The position numbers were made by a program, and so were the translations under genes. From NCBI GenBank assembly GCA_020746105.1, contig CM036636.1, positions 5,456,001 to 5,520,000 of the forward strand: 64,000 nt of DNA, given 5' to 3'. A model generated the notes under the pieces. The model ran no database searches, was not told the DNA's origin, and saw only the letters and a program-made list of their open reading frames with translations. The DNA is from Trogon surrucura. Its lineage: Eukaryota; Chordata; Aves; Trogoniformes; Trogonidae. Shown one piece after another: positions 1-36,480 of this stretch; position 1 is the first letter of the stretch, and the number at the start of each line of letters is the position of its first letter.

Positions 1-2014
1 CAATAAATCAGCTGCTGAGTGCCATCAAATCCTCCTCTGATTTCTCACAAGCTTCTCCACAGTGCCCACATGCAGAAGAGCACTGGTTCAGCAGGGGTCT
101 GCTGATTCATCCTCAGAGCACAACCACAGCAGCTTGTGTTCAAGTTTCCTCCCATCTCTCTGGAAACTTGAATTTCCTTTTTAGTCCCTGAGATTTCTCC
201 CCTCCCCCCCTTACCTAAAAAGAAATTCCCCGAGACCGCTCTCCATTAGCCGTTGCGACACCCAACATACACAGACCTTCTGCTTCCACACTTCAGCCAC
301 CCACCTGGAAGACTTTCAGCCGTGCACAGAGGCAATTCCAAACTAAGGCGAGCCTCGTGCTGCACCCTCCTCCCTCCTCCCCAGGTACTGCTTCCTCACC
401 AGCCCCCTTCTCTCCTATGGCTTCTTGCTACAGAATTTCTCTGGGCTGAGGTCCTCCAGCAACAACCCCAGATGTGGGAAAGGCAGCTCAAGCCCCAACG
501 GGGAGGTACGCAAGCGATCTTAGCGTCCCTCCCGAGGACTCGGCTGTGCGATGTAAGAGAACAAACAGAGAACTTTTTCTAAAACAGGAGAAATGCAAGC
601 ACAGTAACAATATTTAAACAAATCTATAAAAATAGTCTGACATAACTCTGTTCAAATAAATACAAAATAAATATGCTTTAAGCAGTAACACAGTGGAATG
701 CAATGCTGGTCCATTTTGCCCAAAACGAAAAGTTGGATGAGGATCTCCCAGGTCTCGGTGGCCCATAATGCATCAGAGAAATTTTAAAGCCATCTCTTTC
801 CCTTAAGCCTCATGAAAAGCACCCTTTGAAAGAAAAACAAGCGTGTCTTCACAAGCCCACCTCTCCCAGTGACAACCAGCCTCTCTCGCTACCACCCCTT
901 CCCAAAGCAGACATACTCCTGGCTCGGGGACTCCATCCCACTAATGCGAACCCGAACATCAATCTACAAAGAGGTCTAAAGAGATAGATAGCAGCGTAGG
1001 CACGGGGCTTGGAAAAGGTCCACCAGCTACCCTCGGCACCAGGCAGAATGGAACTGAGAGGTCCATGCAACGCTGCACAGGGGCTCTCGTGTCGTGCCGC
1101 GAGCACAACTGCACAGGAGCTGTGAAATATTGTCTTTTGTTCACTGAAGCCATGCATTGAGGTGCCAGTCCATCCAGGGCTCTCCTGCCTTCCCCTTTCC
1201 AAGCCCCTGCTGAGTAAAAGACAAGCCAATCCCAGCATGCAAAGGATACAGGCATGCAGGCTCTAGTCTGCTGCTTCTGTTAGTAAGTGCATCTTGTTAG
1301 TGGATTTATGAGACACACTTAAACCTAGAAAAAATAAATAATCCTAATTCTTCATCAGGCTGGCCTAAGTAACCTTCAGCCTGTCTGGATAAACCACTGC
1401 CCACCAGCCCTCAAAACCAGTACAGTTCAAAGTTACATTTCATGTCAAGTCTTGGAAGCAGAACATGAACGTCTCCTACCCAAAGGAATATATGTAAACA
1501 TAACAACAAGCCTGGTGTGGCAGCAGCTCCTACACAAGGTTTGTACAAATTTAAACAACGGGTAGGAAGTTAAACAACTGAATGGATAAAGAAGCTCTCT
1601 GAATGGAAAAAGAAGCTCTTTCAGCAAGTCAGAAGGTGCTCATCAGCAGGCAAACAGCTCTGCGCACACAATACGCTGGAAGCAGACCCGTTACCTGCAT
1701 CTTTGCTACTCTGCCCTGCTGCTGGGAACTGACTTCAGCAACTCACGCCTTCAGATTCTCCCAGGAGTTCCCCTCCTGGTCTCCCAAAAGGCCCAACGAA
1801 AGGGACCACGTGATGGTTTCTGTGGAGCTCTGAGTAGCAAGATGGTAAAGGACACCAGATCCTCCCCTCCTCCTTACTGACTCACAAACTATCTGAGATT
1901 TCACAGCTTTGCTTAGTCAGCTTAGTGTCAACACATTCACAGAATGAGAGATGGCTATACGTCTTGGGGCTGCACCCCAAGGTTTCAGAGTTCAAAGTCC
2001 TCGGCATCTCCTGG
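1..2014 (-). other. SLC25A25: SLC25A25 3' untranslated region and possible downstream flank
   Basis: This stretch lies directly downstream of the SLC25A25 stop and shows no plausible coding sequence. I found no AATAAA or ATTAAA on the minus strand here. A weak variant, CATAAA, is at 1310-1305. Around 652-674 the minus strand reads as overlapping ATTTA pentamers in a T-rich context, like an AU-rich element. The transcript end is unresolved and may lie left of the window. Confidence 0.5.
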
Positions 2015-26371
<24,357 letters not shown>

Positions 26372-27369
26372 CCTCCTCCCGCTCCTCACGCCGGCAAATG
26401 GCGGCGCTTCCGCCGCGAGGAACCGACTCACAGCGCTTCCGCCTTCGCGCCACTCGCCGCGGCCGGCCAATGGGCAGCGACCCGCGCGCCGGCAACTGCC
26501 GGCGAGGCCCCGCCCACAGCCCTGGCTTCCAACCGCGAGGTGGGCGGGCGCGGACGTCAGAGGAACGCCTTCCCCTCCACCAATCGGAAGGAAACAGCGC
26601 CCGGGGACGTACGGGGGCAGTACGAGAGCCTAGATCAAACTCCCATTGGTTGAGCCCCTAGTGGAGGGCGGGGATAAGACTACAACACCTCCAATCAGAT
26701 CGGGAATCCGGGAGTCGGTTTTCGCTTAAAGGACGCGGCACGTGTCCGGTTGCTGCCACAGCACGGGGCGCTCTGTGTTGATAGACTGGAGAGGCGGCCA
26801 ATGGAGTTAGAGCGGGGAAATTCATGGGCGGGCCCAGCCCCTCACAGGCCTCACGCAGGCCCAGTGGCCGCGGACGAGCGGCGGAGGCGGGGCCGTCTCT
26901 TAGCCCCCCGATGGGTAGCGCTGCTGGCCAATGACAGCGCAGCGCGGCCGGCGGGAGGCGAAACCTCGGCCTGACGGGCAGGCAGGCTGCCCAATCAGAC
27001 GGGGCAGGAAAGGGGGCTGATTCTGGAAGCCATTACGCCAGTGTCGCAGGGCGGAGGCTGTTGAGCGGGGTTTGCGGGGTGGCCGCGGTACGCAATTTGC
27101 GTATCGTTGGCGGTGCCAAAGGGGGGAGCGGGGGGGGGGACGGACGCCTCCGGGCCCTGAGGGGCCTGGGGGCCCCCCTGCTGTCCCCGGCCCCGGGGGT
27201 GAGCAGGCCTGGGGGGGCCCTGCCGCCCCTCGGCCCTACCAAGCCTCTGCCAGGGCCCCCTGGGCCTGGCCAGGCCCCCCTGGCCTGCAGGTGCCCCCTG
27301 GTGCCCCCTCCTCGGTGCCCTTGGTGACCATGGCGTCACCCCCGGCCCCCCCCAGCCAAGAAGCGGAAG
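26372..27369. promoter_or_regulatory. Divergent CpG-island promoter shared by SLC25A25 exon 1a and NAIF1
   Basis: The two start codons face apart across about 1 kb of very GC-rich sequence. Seven CCAAT boxes are present: 26467-26471, 26580-26584, 26645-26649 (minus), 26691-26695, 26798-26802, 26928-26932 and 26991-26995. A CRE-like element (CTGACGTC, minus) is at 26560-26553 and an E-box CACGTG at 26739-26744. No canonical TATA box was seen. NF-Y-driven bidirectional transcription is the natural reading. The transcription start sites are not resolved. Confidence 0.75.
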
Positions 27370-27835
27370 ATGAACTTCTCGGAGCGGGAGGTGGAGATCA
27401 TCGTGGAGGAGCTGGAGCGCGGCAAGCACCTCCTCATCAACCACTTCAACGCGGGCGTGCCCCTGGCCGCCAAGGCCGCCGCCTGGCACGACATCCTGCG
27501 CCGCGTCAACGCCGTCGCCACCTGCCATCGCGAGCTGCCCGAGGTCAAGAAGAAATGGTCCGACCTCAAGACCGAGGTGCGACGCAAAGTGGCCCAAGTC
27601 CGGGCTGCCATGGAAGGGGGAGGCGAGAGCCAGAACGGCAACGGCACCGGGCCGGAAAGCGAAGACCCGACGTGTGCTGCGACCGCCCCGGTTATCCTCA
27701 CCCCCATGCAGCAGCGCATCTGCAACCTGCTGGGAGAAGCCACCATCATCAGTTTGCCGAGTGGGGACTGCAGCGCAGGTGACGGTACCGAGATACCCAT
27801 CACCGCGTCAGCCACCACGGTCACCCTGACCCAGA
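27370..27835 (+). CDS. NAIF1: NAIF1 coding exon 1
   Basis: Encodes residues 1-155: the Myb/SANT-like domain, a glycine/glutamate-rich linker, the conserved block [19 protein letters not shown], and ATTVTLTQ before the splice site. The last base (A) plus TT of exon 2 makes the isoleucine of the conserved TQIP junction. Confidence 0.92.
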
Positions 27836-28967
27836 GTGAGTGCTGCGCCTGCTGCAGATGCTCTGTGCTGAATTTGGAAGGTCGTACGGGAGGGTCCCGA
27901 CACCCGCCCATGAGGAGGGCCTGAGCCCTGTGTGGGGAAAACCCCAGCGAAAAGAACCTCCCATGTCTCTGTAACCAAAACGCCATTCCCAGTATGTCCT
28001 CCTGCTGTAGGGGAGTGGCTGCAGGATACGTACGTCCTGAAAGTCGCCTTCGATAGCTGGGTCCAGCCTTAATGGCAAAGGAGCAAGTATCTTTTGCACC
28101 TTGCAGATTCTTCCTTTTGTTCCTCTTCTGGGGAGACCCGTCTCCAAGGCTGGTTTCCCAGTCTGCCCCAAAGAGCAGCTGTCCTTCTGACAAGTGGCGT
28201 TCTGCGTCTTGTCTTTGCCCTTATGTCAGTTGGTTAATGCTGCTTGGAAAGATTGTTGTGAACTGAAGGTTGAGAAGAGATTTTTGTCTAGACAGATAAG
28301 GCGTACCGTTTGGACTGTACAGCCTAGAAGGAAGCTCAAATGAGGGTGGAGTAGATTTAAATAGGTCATTTTGTGCATTGCTGTTCATTGTATGTTATCT
28401 CACTGAGCAGGCAGTATTCTTGTGATATTCATTGAATAGTCCTGTAGATAAAAATCTCCGTATTGCAGCTACTTCATACCCCTTTTCTGTCCTTTGCTCT
28501 CAGTTCCTGCAGAGACGACCTACCACAGTCTGGAGGACGGAGTTGTGGAGTACTGCACAACAGAAGCCCCCACCACAGTCACCGCTGAAACACCCTTGGA
28601 GATGATGGCGCATCAACACGAAGTGTCTGCGAAACCCCAGGAGCTGAAAAGCCGAATTGCTCTGAACTCAGCCAAGCTCCTGCAGGAGCAGCGAGTGACC
28701 AACTTGCATGTGAAGGAGATTGCCCAGCACCTGGAGCAGCAGAATGACTTGCTTCAGATGATTCGGCGCTCGCAGGAGGTTCAGGCGTGCGCCCAGGAGC
28801 GACAGGCACAAGCCATGGAAGGAACGCAGGCGGCGCTGAGTGCCCTCATCCAGGTCCTCCGCCCCATGATTAAGGACTTCCGTCGATTTCTGCAGAGCAA
28901 TACACCCAGTCCGTCGGTCACCGCTGACCCCAGCCAGACGGGGCAGCAAGATGGCATGATCCAGTGA
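27370..28967 (+). CDS. NAIF1: NAIF1, nuclear apoptosis-inducing factor 1
   Basis: Two coding exons, 27370-27835 and 28504-28967, join in phase 1 (donor A/GTGAGT, acceptor CTCTCAG) to give 309 aa. Residues 1 to about 75 form a Myb/SANT-like DNA-binding domain ([14 protein letters not shown] through [13 protein letters not shown]). Residues about 205-285 form a long helical, coiled-coil-like region. NAIF1 is nuclear, pro-apoptotic when overexpressed, and is the Myb-like partner of the domesticated Harbinger transposase HARBI1. The mammalian protein begins about ten residues earlier with a basic PAKKRK segment. Here those codons exist in frame but have no in-frame ATG (TGA at 27325-27327), while an ATG at 27330 is out of frame by one base. 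Either translation starts at 27370 or the C-run has an indel. Confidence 0.93.
27836..28503 (+). other. NAIF1: NAIF1 intron
   Basis: 668 nt with a GTGAGT donor and a TTTGCTCTCAG acceptor. Translation read through the donor meets TGA at 27922, so retention would truncate the protein just after the Myb-like half. Confidence 0.85.
28504..28967 (+). CDS. NAIF1: NAIF1 coding exon 2
   Basis: Encodes residues 156-309, from [10 protein letters not shown] through the helical block ([51 protein letters not shown]) to the TGA at 28965. This half is nearly identical to the mammalian protein. Confidence 0.95.
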
Positions 28968-29195
28968 AAGAAACAGTGATGGGACGTCTTTCTTGGAAAA
29001 AAACCTGCTCGTGCTTCCAGTGGACACTGGGAGCCAGGGATATTAGCTCCTGTCAGTGTGAAATGGCTCGTCTTGGCGTCTTGCTGAGCCCAGACAGCTT
29101 TCTCAGCTAATCTTATGTTAATCTGCCTTTTCAGACTCATCATACAGAACTGTAGCAGGATGAGTAATAAACCAGGAACTTAACATCAGTCGCTT
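28968..29195 (+). other. NAIF1: NAIF1 3' untranslated region (minimum extent)
   Basis: Sequence from the stop codon to just past the first AATAAA, about 200 nt. Longer forms using later signals (for example AATAAA at 30836-30841) are possible. Confidence 0.55.
29166..29171 (+). terminator. NAIF1: Polyadenylation signal AATAAA for NAIF1
   Basis: Canonical AATAAA about 200 nt after the NAIF1 stop, followed downstream by a TTTATTATTT stretch. Confidence 0.6.
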
Positions 29196-32100
29196 TAGTT
29201 CCTCAAACAATAGATTTATTATTTAAAAAAAAACAGTTATTTTTTTATTTCTATTTGGAAAAAACTCTCCCAAGTATAACCTCTCAAGATCTATAGCCGT
29301 TAACTGACTTCTGACCTAGAGGGTCTTATTGCGATATCACAGGACTGCAGCTGCCAAGGTACAGTTATCACAGACTGTTGGGCACGGTGGTGAATGCATT
29401 TCTGTCTCTTGCTGAAAGCGTTTACTAGAAGCGTGATACTGGATGTGGTAGAAGCTTCTCTCTGCGCTGAGAGCTATGGATGCTGCTCTTGCAGCACGAC
29501 ATCCAGCCCATGCAGACCAGCACCAAGCTTATGTGCAGGTTAAATCCCACCCACATCCCCTGAGGATATAAATGGAATTAAAATAGTGCATTCACCTCAT
29601 GTTCTATCTGCGTGCGGTGGTGAGATTTCACTATAAATTTGGCAGATGTGATGAAAATTTCATGTCTTGCTTACCAGATGCTGTCCTGGGATAACGTATC
29701 GGAAGCAACGTATCATCTGTCTCGGCGTAGTTAATACACAAGGGCCTGGATGAGTTTCACTCGGCTGGGTGTACCGGGTGAAACTCCATCTCTGTCTCCT
29801 CTGCGTAGTTCGTCACCTCCATAGTACCTTCATCCATCAAAGTGGACCTGGACTACAGAGCTTCACCCACGCAGTGTTCCCAACATTTAGGTGTTTATCA
29901 GCCACTGATACAATTGAGTGAATTTTGGCACGTTGCTTGGTACTGCTGGTGGCGGTGGGGTTTGCTCTGTCCTTGTTAGGAGCTAGAAGCGAGTCAGCTC
30001 GTTGCCTTTGAGTGGCGTTGTGAGAAACAGGTCTGAGGTTCACCTCAATGGTTTTTTTTTTACCGTTATACAGGGTAAAACAACATTTGCAGCCACTTTG
30101 CTTTTCTCTGAGGTGTTCAGGCTGTGAAGCTTGATCCTCAGTGGGAAAGCTGAATTTCACAGGATGGTAAACATGATTCTCGCAGACCTGCAGTAGTTTC
30201 ATAAACTCCTAGATTAAAAGCTCCACTTTTACATGCATAGAAGCAAACTTTAAAAAAGAAGAAAAAAGAGAAAGAAGGAAGCCTAACTCTTCTTCTCACT
30301 GTACCTCGCAAAGTTTGTTGTTGCTTGCCAGATATTACTTTTGAAATGGAACTTTTTCAGGGCTGGTATTTGCTTGCTGTTAAGTCTCCTTTAGGGCTGA
30401 GATGTGGGGAGCAACCACTGATGAGGGGGTGAATTTGCACAATCAAACTAAACCTTTACATGGCCTTTTATGGGAGGATGCTGATGGGGGACCCCAGCAG
30501 GTGACTGCTGCCTGTCTCTGGCCTTTATTCATCTCCTCCCGCCTGCGAGGCTCGGGGGAGAAGAGGACGGCGCGGCAGAAGGCTTCACTCAGCCCCCGAA
30601 AGACTCCCGACCCTCCGGCGCCAACATCTCTGTGCTGAGTCAGGGCAGCATCAGCTGCGTCTTCCCAGCTTGTCCGGCTTCTCTCCATTTGAGCCACGCT
30701 CACCTGATTCTTCCTCTCAGACTTTGTGGAATCAAATCAATTGCTCAACTGAAATTTATTTTTAAAGTGAAGACTATGTCATATGTGTTGGTTTACCTCA
30801 TTTGTGTAATGATCTCCTTTAAAAATATGAATTTTAATAAAAAACATGTTTTTGGTAGAGAGGCTGTTTCGGTTCATCAGGGCAAAAGTGAGTTTGTGAT
30901 AAGAAGTTTGCAACACAGAATCCTCTTCATCACAACACAGAGTCCTCGCTGAGAAAGGGCCAAAGCAAGCTGTGAACAGCCACGTGACACAGCAGCTTTT
31001 TCTCTTGTTTGTGAACTTTGTGGCCTTGTATTTATACAATTAGGGTCTTTTTTAAATACCAGCTTTTACAGCCTTACCTTGGAGCACTGGTTATTTCATT
31101 GTGTGTGACAGATTGCTGAAGTGTAGTAATCCCCCAACTGCTCAGAAGATGCCACAAGAGCCTAAAATAATGAATGAAGTACCAGCCTTTGGCTTTAAAT
31201 TGCAGTGTGCGTTTTTTCAGTGAGTAAGCACTTAAGCTGTGTTCAGGTTTCATAGGAGTAATGTGTTGCCCTCGGAACTGCCTGTTTTTCTTGTCTTTTC
31301 AGGATAAATATAGAGCTTAGTCAAGCCAGCAGCATTCAGGTGCCCGTTCCGCGTACGCTTTTTTTGTCTCATTAAAAAGATGTGGCAATATTTTAAATAC
31401 AGGGTGAGGACTGTGACGAGGGGCTTGGTTGTTGCTCATGACAAGGTCATCAAACTTAGAGAGGAAGAAAGAAGTGTCCCTTGAAGTCAAAACCAGGAGG
31501 AAGAGGTAAACAAGGCACTTGCAGGGAATTCAACTGCGCAGGGAACTGGTGCCCAAGCAGAACAAGAGATGAGGAGAAACCTCCACAAATGTTCATTTGT
31601 CCTCCTCTATGGTTCTCTTCATACCTAGAGATTTGTATTCGGCGTCCAGAGCAGGAAAGAACCGCGCAGTGATGTTCTGCCGCAGGGTACCTCCGAGCTG
31701 AGGGCGAACAGCTGGCAGGTGTGCAGTGTCCTTTGTACTGCTGGAGGAAGCGAAGTTTGCGGGGGGCAAATTTTTTGAGGCAGAGGCAGCGGCCAAGCTC
31801 CCTGCAGCACCGCTGGCTGCTTCAGCAGCGAGACTCCGCATGTGGTGTGCGCAGCTCAGGCACAGCTTTCCAGGAGATGGCACTGCGCAACGGGGCACGG
31901 CGCGGGGACGCTGAGCTGCACCAGAGCTCTGTGCGCTGCAGGGCGCTGGCGGGGTGGTCCCAGAAATGACTTGGTGTTGTCCAGACCTTTTGTGATCCCC
32001 CTTGCTCCTCTGGCTGATGAATCCTTTTGGGGGAGTGAGGGCCCAGAAAGAATTTCAATGGGCAGAGCTCAGCACTGAGGAACACCAGTACCCCTGGAAA

Positions 32101-35100
32101 AGTCAAACCAGGTCCCTTTGCTTCCAGTAGACATGGGCAAAGGACACTGAGGTGTCAGGAACCCCCGTCTCTCTTTGGGGTGAGTTCACTGCAGATTCAA
32201 ATGGGCAGGTGCAAAATAAAAACCACACGAATACTTTCATTGTAAGCAATGGGACAGGTTTTAAGATTTTTTTCAGAAGACCACACATAAATATGTCGGT
32301 TTCCCACAAGTACAGCGTGCTGCCATAGCTACATGGCAGTTCTGGGAGGGGATGCCAAGGGACAGAATGATATCACCTGTGCACTCACTCAAATTACCTT
32401 TACCTCCTCCAGCACACTTTATAAGTTTGTCAAGCCTGTTTCGGCAAAGCATTCTTCTGAGGTTTTTTTTGGTTTTTCCTGTTCGCATCCGAGAGGTTAT
32501 CGCCAGCAGGTACTGTCAGCACAAGTGTGGTCTGTTGAGTATGAAAATTGAAGCGTTTAAGATTCTTTGTCTTTCTTGAAAGCATCTGACAAAAAGCTTC
32601 ACATGAACGAGCAGCACAGCTTCCAGGCTAAGTTTTGTGAGCGGGAATGAAGCCCACATCACCACCAAACTGGCTCACCAGCCCTTGGGTCCCAGCCCCG
32701 CCAGGTGATTAACCCAAGGCAGAAGCCCAGCCCCAGCAGGGACAGTTTCTGTTGCCTCTGCTGCCTGGGAGCCCAAATTAGAGGTTGTCGTGTTAAGTGG
32801 GAACCGCACTTACAGTTGTTTCTGCTGTGTTTGGGGTAACAGCGGCGTTCGTGGGACTGCAGCCAGAAGCACAGAACCAAGTGGGAGAGCCCATCTCTCG
32901 TCTGGCAAAGCACTGAAGGTGACACTTGGGATACAGACAGAGGATAAACACTTATTAAACATAACAAACCTCGAGGCAAAGCAGGTCCCACTTTGCAGAT
33001 TTTGGAAGGGACAAACCAGCTCCATTTGCACCCAACAGGCCTCCCAGAAAGAAGCGGAGAGTCCTGCCGCACATTCCCAGGACATGGTGCAAACAGACAT
33101 GGAAACCAGTAAACAAAAGAAGCCAAGCAGCTGGATTTTCAGGTCTGGCCACATGCTTGGGGAAAGGAATCCACCGACTTCAGATTCCTTTTCTCCCTTT
33201 ATCTCTGTGGATAACAGGATCCCACGTCCTGACCGGCCAGAAACCCACCGCACAGCGCTGTCCTTTCCACGTTCAACAGGAAACCCAGCCTGGCACAGAA
33301 AGCGCAACAGTTCCTGGCCTTTGTGATGATGAGTTCAGTTAAATATGGGACTAGTAAAAAACAAAAGCAGATCAAAGTAGAGTTTGCAGCCTGTCATTAA
33401 ATTAAGACGCGACCTTGGAATAACTCCACACCATAGGATAATCCTACGTAATGGGGGTAGGTACCCACTCCCCTCACAGCGTTTCCAGCAGCCTGCACAG
33501 GACAGACGGGGCTCACACCGCTGCGGTGTCCTGCGCTGAGGGCCTGCACCCCCTGCCCCATTTTGGGAACACCTCGGCCTGTGCCTGTCCCACAGATCTG
33601 GGTAAGGCACCCACCCACCACAGGTGACCAGCCCGCGGCTCCTCACAGCAGGTGCCTTGCAGGTGCTTGGCCACCAGAAGTGTGAAGAACACCTTTATAG
33701 CATAAAACGTCATGTGATAATCTCTTCTTTTTGGATGAGGAGGCTGAAAGCTCATTAAAGCTGTTATAACAGAGGTTACAGATGTACTAGAGGAGAGCCA
33801 TTACTGTTTTTACACTTTTGCAGCAACGTGTGTAACTGAGTTTTCAAACTTTAATCATTTGGCTGCCAGGACAAATGGATTAGCGTGATGATGTTTTCCA
33901 GAGGAAGATGCCGATAATGTAGTTTACAGGGCTTGACGATTTGCTCGTGTATTTGGGATTCCCCTGGGGTAAGAGATGGGATTTGATGGCTCACCAAATG
34001 CATTGCAGAATCCATCTCGCTTCAGCTTGTTGAGTTTTGTCCCTTCTGAATTTATCTTGCCTTCCTTCTTCCCTGCTGCTTTAGCTCAGTCCTTGAAGCG
34101 GGGAGGGAGGAGGGAGGAGGCTCCCGCTCTCTCGCAGTCCCCAGATGAGCAAAGTGTAGAAATCCCAGCTCTGGCCGGCGAGACACACCTCCTGCAATAG
34201 CAGAGGTGAGGCCCAGACTTAACTGCAGAGCCCAAACTGATAAATTATCCCAGACTGATAAGGAGATGCCCTGAGCCAGCAAAAGTTGAGGAAGTGGTGG
34301 CGGCACTGAGGAGCGGCATCAGGAAAGGCTTAGGTCAGGGAGAGCACAGGGCAGGGAGGTGGCTGAGGTTCGCAGAGCAGAAGTGAGGTGGGCACAGTGG
34401 GGAGGAGGTTGTAGAGGAGGAATCAACAGCATCGGCCTCTGGGGTAAGCAGAATCAATATATATCAGAGCAGCCTGTTCATACACACGGCCCCTTAGTGA
34501 ATGGATTGGACCTGGATAGGAAAATGCTATAAAGCCACGGAGACACCTGATCCCCACATCCCCTCTGTGGTGCCTCTGTGGGGCTCAGACTAACCCGCCG
34601 ACCCCAAGGTGGGCAGAGGCACACGTTCAGAGGAGCGCTGTCCCTTTAAAAAATGTGAATTTGGCCAGAAACAATTATGCAGCATAAACAGAGAAAAATC
34701 AACAGGGTGAATTTCGAACTAATAAAGATTTAATCTCTAAGTCATGAGACTGCGTTTGTTAGGAAAATATACATACCCCTGAGAATCCAGCTACGGTTGC
34801 TATATTACACACTGTTCAGCAGCTCGCTGGGCATTTTTCCAAATACGTTTATTTTTAACATCAGTCACATTATTCAATTAATTATAAAAACACTGAGGTT
34901 TTCAAGAGATGTTTCTGATAAAACTGTAGAGTAAATATGCGTGAGAACAGCAAGGAATAAAGCCTCTGTAAACTTTAGCATTTGGGGCTGTTGCTATAAA
35001 CGAGAAGTCCTCGGAGAAGGTTATTTATCAGAGTGAATCATACCAGATAACACACGGCCTCCTCCCACAACACAAAGAGAGAGATTGTTTGTCCTTTACC

Positions 35101-36480
35101 TAGTGATGGAAGCGCAAGATCGTCACGTCTGTCGGTGGTACTCTCAGGGAAGGAGTGAGGGACTGGGCTGGATTCTTCAGATGCTTCCAGCATTCGAGCA
35201 TCCCAGCTCAGCAAATATTAAATATTTAGCAGGCTGAGATCTTTTCCAGTAAACTGAGAAACAGAAAACAAAAAAACATAGCCCATTTCTAGCAATGTCT
35301 CAAGGCCCCGAAAACACTGGAGACCCAAATGATGGAACGATTCAAGCCCTACCTTTACAAGCAGCCACTCCCTTGTGTGGGAAGACTGGTACCTCCTGTG
35401 ATGGTTTCACTATACCAGTATGAAATGTTTTCCCAGTCCCAAGTCTGTGTGGTCTGCTTAACCTAGTGGGCAAGAATCATAACAACACATTTGCCTTAAT
35501 CCAAGTTTTTTAATTTTATGCAAGCATGTTGTCGCGTACTTTTCCTAGCAGATTTTTTTTTTTTTGGTAAAGGCTCACATTGCAGTGTTACTATTTGATA
35601 GCTCTGATATTGTCTGTATTGATGGCAAAGATTAAAGGCAAGGAGTCTTGGCATCAAAGCCTGGCAAAGAGAGCGAGGACTTCCAGGCTTTCATCCAAGC
35701 TTTGCCAGACATGCAAATCAGCCTTGGGAAAAGTCCCTCCCATAGGAGCCTCATAGGCACATCCTCAATTTTAAAAACTAGGCAAATCACGTTGGTGATT
35801 GCAAACTCCTTCAAGACAAGGAGAGACATTTTGTTCTGCTTGCCCTTAGCGGGAATCCTGCCTAACCAGGGATCCCAGCCACAGCGCAGGACGCGGCGGC
35901 AGGACATAATGGCAGGGAGCCATTTTGGTGAAGAGATGTGTTTAACTGGTTGCCACATCTCACACGGAGAGGGTGAAACTCCAGCTCTGGCCCTGCGGTG
36001 CCAGGGCCTCCTTCCCGCTCCAGGACGGCCAGCCCAGAGCCTGCCGGCCAGTCCAGAGCCCGCAGCCCGTTGTGTGGTGCCCGGCGGCCGCACCGCCGTG
36101 TTGGGGAGGTGGTGGGGCAGGTACCCGCTGAAGGGAGGTCCCTGGGAGCTGCCTGGGCAGGGCAGGAACGGTGTGGGGCCGTCAAGGGGCAGCAGTGCAG
36201 AGGGGCCACCTCTGCCAGAGCTGCCTCTGCCACCAGCGCCTCAGCCCAGCAAGGGACACCTCGACTGCAGGCGGCAGGGCCCGAGGGCCTGTCATCCCCT
36301 CAGCCAGCCCGCTCCGGTGCCAGTCCGGCGCTGCCCGGCCTACGGAGGTGCTGTGGGGCATCCTGAGAGGGGTGTGAAGGCCGAGAGACCCCCGTGCCCG
36401 GTAGCCACAGCACCGGCCAGGACAAGGTCCCCGCTGAGGCGACCCCCGCTTCCCGCCCACCGCCTCGGCCAGGGGGCGGG
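29196..36480. other. Intergenic region between NAIF1 and EEIG1
   Basis: About 7 kb with only short open frames and no recognisable protein. It contains a GATA motif triplet (34238-34261) and an AT-rich unique block (about 34640-35080) that may be regulatory. I recognised no interspersed repeat or RNA gene. Confidence 0.6.

Noticed and set aside
27072-27782. 236-codon plus-strand frame including the ATG at 27330
   Set aside because: Out of frame with the conserved NAIF1 protein and unlike any known family. It is relevant only to the NAIF1 start question.
29196-36480. A gene between NAIF1 and EEIG1
   Set aside because: No open frame showed recognisable protein sequence or exon-like splice structure, and no gene is expected here from human synteny.
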